Shown one piece after another: positions 6,585 to 10,950 of a stretch of 10,950 nucleotides of DNA (positions are counted from its first letter, which is position 1; every line of letters starts with the position of its first letter). This stretch comes from Bog-473 sp035483935. Lineage in GTDB: Bacteria > Actinomycetota > Acidimicrobiia > Acidimicrobiales > RAAP-2. Made by a program: the position numbers and the translations under genes. The notes under the pieces are model-generated. The model worked only from the letters and a program-made list of their open reading frames with translations, did no database searches and had not been told where the DNA came from. The stretch spans positions 1-10,950 of the forward strand of contig DATHPK010000086.1 in NCBI GenBank assembly GCA_035483935.1, written 5' to 3'.

Positions 6585-8140
6585 CAGCCGAAACCTCCGA
6601 AGTCGGACAATTCGTCGGGCGTCGCGGTGAAGCGCTCCATGAGCGGGTCCGCGCCCGAACAGGTGGTACCGAGGGCGTCGGTCATGTCGTCGGCGCGCTT
6701 GTACAGGTAGGCCAGCGCGGCCGCGGCGAGCAGGCCGAGTAGGATCAGCGCGGCACCGATCCCCTTGAACGTCTCACCCACGGTCGATGTCTGCTCGGAC
6801 ACGAGCGGCGAGCCCCCGGTGCCATTGCCTCCCGACGGCGACGAGCCGCCGGTCCCCGTGTTGCCGGCGAAGCTGGTGGCGCCCGTGCCGGCTCCGCTGC
6901 CGGTGCTGCCGGTGAAGCTGCTCCCCGAGTCGCCGGTGGCCGACGCGCCGGTCGAGGGCGACGACGACGCGGCGGCGGCGCCGGTGCTGCCGGAGTTCGA
7001 CGCGACGAAGCTGGGCGCTGCGGTCGAGTTCACCTGCACCCGGCCGAAGTAGAAGGTGATCAGCTGCTCGTTGGGGATGGCGACGGGCAACTGGGAGATG
7101 AGCTTCGCGGGCAGTAGCGACGCGAACTTGTTCGCCGCCGTGTCGAGCGTGTCCAGGTTGACCTCGATCTCGAGGCCGTCGAGCTCGCGACTGGCGGAGG
7201 GCCCGTTGACCTTGTCGGTGGCGGTGGTCACCGCGATCGTGATGCCGAGTTCCTTGAGGAGGGTGTTGAGGGCCGACACGGGCAGGGCCCCGAGCGACTT
7301 GTTGTCGAGCGCCTGGATGCCGTTCGCCGTGATGGAGATCTGTTCTCCGGCGATCGACACGTTCTGCACCTGTGTCGACCCCGTCACCTTGCCGGTCGTG
7401 CCGTCGGAGCTCGCCTCCGCCGTCGACGTGATGCTGCCGATCTGGATGAAGCCGCCCAGCATGGAGATGCCGCCGACGGTTGCGGTGGCGTCGGCGGTCG
7501 CGGTGGTCGACGGCGCCTGCGACGAGGACGTGGCCGACAGTCCCCCCACGCCGAGCAACGCGTTCGAGCCGGCGAGGACGTTGCCCGTGCCCGAGGGGGC
7601 CTGTTTCGTGGGATCGCCACCGTTGGAGCCTGAGGTGGCGGCGTCGTTGCCGAGCGTCGCGGTGGCGGTGTTCCCGTTCGTGCTGCTCTGCGCGTCCATG
7701 TTCACGCCGGGCAGATCGGTCGAGGCGGTGTTGGGCGCCTGCGGGTAGTCGCTGATCGCGTCGACGGGCCACGCCGGCGCCGCCGGCAGCGGGAGGCCGG
7801 GCACGAGCAGCGCGAGCTGCGAGCCCGCGTTCGCCACGACCTGGCCGGGGTAGAGCGTCGACGCCGTCGCCGACCCGGTCGGGCCGTAATTGTCCGAGGT
7901 CGCGGAATAGCCCTCGTCGAATTCGAGCGACGGCGTGGCGGGGACGGGGAAGTTGGGCTGCTCGTACTGCACCGAGATCGACTCGGCCAAGGCGTTGACG
8001 GTGAACCCACCCAGCGTGTTGTCGGCGCCGGCCGGCCCGTCGGACAAGGCCACGGCGAGCAGTCCCGAGCCGCCCGTGACCAACAGCGCGGAGCAGGCGC
8101 CGCCGAGCACGAGCCGGCGCAGACGCGATCCGGCCTTCAC
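6584..8140 (-). CDS. Unrecognised secreted, C-terminally membrane-anchored surface protein
   Basis: This 518-residue protein has a clear architecture but no family I can name with certainty. Residues 1-39 form a Sec signal peptide (MKAGSRLRRL, hydrophobic core, likely cleavage after GPAGA). Residues about 42-370 form an exported domain rich in Thr, Ser, Ala and Gly with alternating beta-like segments (GGFIQIGSITSTAEASSDG, VSIAGEQISITANGIQ, LEIEVNLDTLD), ending FYFGRVQVNS. Residues about 372-455 are a Gly/Ser/Thr linker. Residues about 459-480 are one transmembrane helix (IGAALILLGLLAAAALAYLY), followed by KR and a 38-residue cytoplasmic tail. The layout resembles actinobacterial surface proteins of the 'choice-of-anchor' kind, but this is only a resemblance. 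There is no LPXTG. The start is GTG (8138-8140), overlapping the livF stop as GTGA, with GGAGG 9 bases upstream. Its stop shares a base with the next start. Its place inside a Liv operon suggests a surface partner of the importer. Confidence 0.85.
   Translation of the reverse strand: MKAGSRLRRLVLGGACSALLVTGGSGLLAVALSDGPAGADNTLGGFTVNALAESISVQYEQPNFPVPATPSLEFDEGYSATSDNYGPTGSATASTLYPGQVVANAGSQLALLVPGLPLPAAPAWPVDAISDYPQAPNTASTDLPGVNMDAQSSTNGNTATATLGNDAATSGSNGGDPTKQAPSGTGNVLAGSNALLGVGGLSATSSSQAPSTTATADATATVGGISMLGGFIQIGSITSTAEASSDGTTGKVTGSTQVQNVSIAGEQISITANGIQALDNKSLGALPVSALNTLLKELGITIAVTTATDKVNGPSASRELDGLEIEVNLDTLDTAANKFASLLPAKLISQLPVAIPNEQLITFYFGRVQVNSTAAPSFVASNSGSTGAAAASSSPSTGASATGDSGSSFTGSTGSGAGTGATSFAGNTGTGGSSPSGGNGTGGSPLVSEQTSTVGETFKGIGAALILLGLLAAAALAYLYKRADDMTDALGTTCSGADPLMERFTATPDELSDFGGFG
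6594..6598 (-). promoter_or_regulatory. Strong Shine-Dalgarno of the 175-residue membrane protein
   Basis: GGAGG on the minus strand, 9 bases before the ATG at 6582-6584 and inside the last codons of the upstream gene. It supports this start and independent loading of ribosomes. Confidence 0.75.
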
Positions 8141-8868
8141 GCGGCGGCACCTCCGAGGTAGGCGTCGGCCAGGTCGTCGGGCAGCTCGTCCGGCTTGCCG
8201 GCGGCCACGATGCGTCCCTGGACGACGACGGCGACGTCGGTCGCCACCCCGAGGGCGGTGGCGGCGAACTGCTCCGCCAGGATCACGGCCACGCCTTCGT
8301 CGGCGATCTGCTTCACGAGCCCGTAGAGCTCGTCGACGATCATCGGGGCGAGCCCCATGGAGATCTCGTCGAGGAGCAGCACCGCGGGCTCCACGCTCAG
8401 CGTCCGGGCCATGGCCAGCATCTGCTGCTCACCGCCAGAGAGCGTCCCGGCCAACTGGTGCCGGCGCTCGGACAAGCGGGGGAAGCGCGTGAAGGCCATC
8501 CGCTCGACGTGGGAGCGGGACGGACCGCCGTAGGTCATGAGCCGCAGGTTCTCCATGACGGTCAGGTTCGGGAAGATGCCGCGGCCGTCGGGCAGGGTGC
8601 ACAGCCCGGCCCGGGCCAGCGCGTCGGGGCGCATGCCGTTGACGTGACGCCCGAGGACGTGGAAGCAGCCCTTCGTCGGCTCCATCTGGCCGCTGGCGAC
8701 CTTCAGCGTCGTGGACTTGCCCGCGCCGTTGGGGCCGAGCAGCGCGAGCACCGACCCGGTCGTGACGGCGAGGTCGATGCCGTGCAGCACCTCGATCTGC
8801 CCGTAGGCCGCGTGCACGCGCCGGAGCTCGAGCACCGGGGGCACCGGCTTGGCGGCGGCCTCAGCCAT
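8137..8868 (-). CDS. livF: Liv-type ABC transporter ATP-binding protein LivF
   Basis: One of the two cytoplasmic ATPases powering the importer; 243 residues, typical for LivF. Visible motifs are Walker A GPNGAGKST, the LivF-like PDGRGIFPNLTVMENL segment, the signature LSGGEQQMLAMARTL, Walker B VLLLDEISMGLAP, and the switch region VILAEQ, where Gln replaces the usual His, as is normal in LivF. The ATG at 8866-8868 was chosen because it gives the expected N-terminus (MAEAAAK, then LELRRVHAAYGQIEVLHGIDL). The frame extends further upstream, but those Arg-rich codons only shadow the end of livG. The start lies 8 bases inside livG (ATGGCTGA), preceded only by a weak GGGG run, which suggests translational coupling. 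The stop overlaps the next GTG start by 4 bases. Confidence 0.96.
   Translation of the reverse strand: MAEAAAKPVPPVLELRRVHAAYGQIEVLHGIDLAVTTGSVLALLGPNGAGKSTTLKVASGQMEPTKGCFHVLGRHVNGMRPDALARAGLCTLPDGRGIFPNLTVMENLRLMTYGGPSRSHVERMAFTRFPRLSERRHQLAGTLSGGEQQMLAMARTLSVEPAVLLLDEISMGLAPMIVDELYGLVKQIADEGVAVILAEQFAATALGVATDVAVVVQGRIVAAGKPDELPDDLADAYLGGAAA
8150..8154 (-). promoter_or_regulatory. Strong Shine-Dalgarno of the 518-residue surface protein
   Basis: GGAGG on the minus strand, 9 bases before the GTG at 8138-8140 and within the last codons of livF. It supports a GTG start with a GTGA stop/start overlap. Confidence 0.75.
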
Positions 8869-9655
8869 GCGTCCCCGCCACCGCCGGGACCGGGGCGCCC
8901 TCGCCGGCCGGTCGCGTGCTCTCTTCGGGGTCGTCCGCCGCACCCAGGTAGGCGGCGCGCACGCGCTCGTCGGCCCGCACCTCGTCCGGCCCGCCCACCA
9001 TCAGCACGGCGCCGAAGTCGAGAACGTTGATCCGGGTACAGATGCGCATGACGAGCCCCATGTCGTGCTCGACCAGCAGGACGCCCATGCCGGCCCGGGC
9101 CAGCTGGCACAGGAGGTCGCCCAGCTCGTCGCTCTCGCCGTCGTCGAGCCCGGAGGACGGCTCGTCGAGCAGGAGCAGGCGCGGCCGGGTGGCCAGGGCG
9201 CGGGCGAGCTCGAGCAGCCGGGCCTGTCCCGTCGGCAGCGTGTCGGCCGGCCGGTCGGCCAGGTGGCTCAACCCGACCAACGACAGGACGCCGTCCGCGT
9301 TGGCGGCCGCGTCGGAGCGGTCGCGCGACCAGCGGCGTCGGATCTCGGCGGCTGCGAGCACGTTCTCGCGGACCGAGAGCGAACCGAAGACCTCGAGGCG
9401 CTGGAACGTGCGGGCGATGCCGAGGCGGGCGCGCTGATGGGGCTTCAGCGCGGTCATGTCGGTGCCCTCGAAGCTGATCCGGCCGCTGTTGAGGCTCTGC
9501 AGCCCGCAGATGGCGTTGAAGCAGGTGGTCTTGCCCGCACCGTTGGGGCCGATCAGGCCGGTGACGATGCCGGGCGCGACGTCGAGGCTCACGCCGCGCA
9601 GCGCGTGCACACCTCCGAATCGAACCTCAGCTTCCGCCACTTGCAGAAGCGTCAT
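8861..9655 (-). CDS. livG: Liv-type ABC transporter ATP-binding protein LivG
   Basis: The second cytoplasmic ATPase of the importer and first gene of the operon; 264 residues. Motifs are Walker A GPNGAGKTT, the LivG hallmark GIARTFQRLEVFGSLSVREN, Walker B LLLLDEPSSGLD and the switch histidine LLVEHDMGLVM. The signature loop reads LPTGQARLLELARAL, in place of the commoner LSYGQQRRLEIARAL, so it is somewhat degenerate while keeping Gly-Gln. The last 25 or so residues (Asp/Glu/Pro rich) extend beyond the ABC core. The ATG at 9653-9655 follows a run of eight G and AAGACG on the minus strand, which is the likely ribosome site. Its last 8 bases overlap livF. It faces the carboxylase gene divergently. 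Confidence 0.96.
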   Translation of the reverse strand: MTLLQVAEAEVRFGGVHALRGVSLDVAPGIVTGLIGPNGAGKTTCFNAICGLQSLNSGRISFEGTDMTALKPHQRARLGIARTFQRLEVFGSLSVRENVLAAAEIRRRWSRDRSDAAANADGVLSLVGLSHLADRPADTLPTGQARLLELARALATRPRLLLLDEPSSGLDDGESDELGDLLCQLARAGMGVLLVEHDMGLVMRICTRINVLDFGAVLMVGGPDEVRADERVRAAYLGAADDPEESTRPAGEGAPVPAVAGTHG

Positions 9656-9824
9656 CGTCTTCCCCCCCCATTGCGAGTCGGGCGGTCGGTCCGGGCCACT
9701 GGCCGGCGCCTGATCTTTTTCCTGGCGGGACCAGGTATTTTCCGTCGAGAATTAGAACGGCTTCTCTTTCGGTGTCTTACGGTCCCAATTTCGGGCCCCG
9801 CCCGGCGGCTGTACCCTCAATCCC
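9656..9824. promoter_or_regulatory. Divergent intergenic region between livG operon and carboxylase gene
   Basis: These 169 bases must hold the promoters of both divergent units. Around 9714-9790 the DNA is clearly less GC-rich than its surroundings, with T-runs and the segment GTCGAGAATTAGAACGG. A short inverted repeat, CCTGG-CGGGA-CCAGG, lies at 9721-9735 and could be an operator or nothing. A run of eight C at 9662-9669 forms the ribosome-site side of livG. I could not pick a convincing -35/-10 pair for the livG direction. Confidence 0.5.
9812..9817 (+). promoter_or_regulatory. Candidate -10 box for leaderless transcription of the carboxylase gene
   Basis: TACCCT ends 7 bases before the ATG at 9825, the distance at which a start site would fall on or next to the ATG. 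A poor -35-like TTTCGG sits 17 bases upstream (9789-9794). The absence of any purine-rich ribosome site before this ATG fits leaderless expression, but the match is weak. Confidence 0.35.

Positions 9825-10950
<1,126 letters not shown>

Noticed and set aside
6774..8150. 458-codon minus-strand open frame
   Set aside because: Shadow of the 518-residue gene, which has a signal peptide, membrane helix and Shine-Dalgarno; this frame is Arg/His rich.

Overview
The window comes from a very GC-rich bacterium and is packed with genes on the minus strand. Codon use with G/C at third positions, GTG starts, stop/start overlaps, an S12-S7-EF-G cluster, a lipoprotein with a long Ser/Thr/Gly linker and a PccB/AccD-type carboxylase all suggest a high-GC Actinomycetota. 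An Acidimicrobiia-like lineage is my guess from the style of the transport operon; it is not demonstrated.

Layout, left to right. (1) 1-2245, minus strand: the str ribosomal operon, transcribed rpsL (S12) - rpsG (S7) - fusA (EF-G). fusA runs off the left edge. A good sigma70-type promoter (TTGTGA, 17 bases, TACAAT) lies upstream of rpsL at 2330-2358, and a hairpin at 2377-2402 separates this operon from the next. (2) 2438-9655, minus strand: one six-gene operon for a branched-chain-amino-acid (Liv/HAAT) type ABC importer. It is transcribed livG - livF - a 518-residue secreted, membrane-anchored protein - a 175-residue two-helix membrane protein - a substrate-binding lipoprotein - a fused LivH-LivM permease. 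The first five genes overlap one another by 1 to 8 bases, so they look translationally coupled. (3) 9656-9824: a divergent intergenic region, AT-richer than its surroundings. (4) 9825 to the right edge, plus strand: the first 375 codons of an acyl-CoA/propionyl-CoA carboxylase carboxyltransferase (beta) subunit.

How the genes work together. The substrate-binding lipoprotein should capture a small solute outside the cell and deliver it to the fused permease, driven by the LivG/LivF ATPases. The two extra proteins sit between the ATPases and the binding protein and probably form an accessory surface/membrane assembly of the same importer; their function is not known to me. The divergent carboxylase would fit metabolism of propionyl-CoA from branched-chain or odd-chain substrates, but that link is only suggested by position.

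The least ordinary part is 4399-8140: the two unrecognised membrane/surface genes coupled into a Liv operon, together with the long-stalked binding protein and the single-chain LivHM permease.
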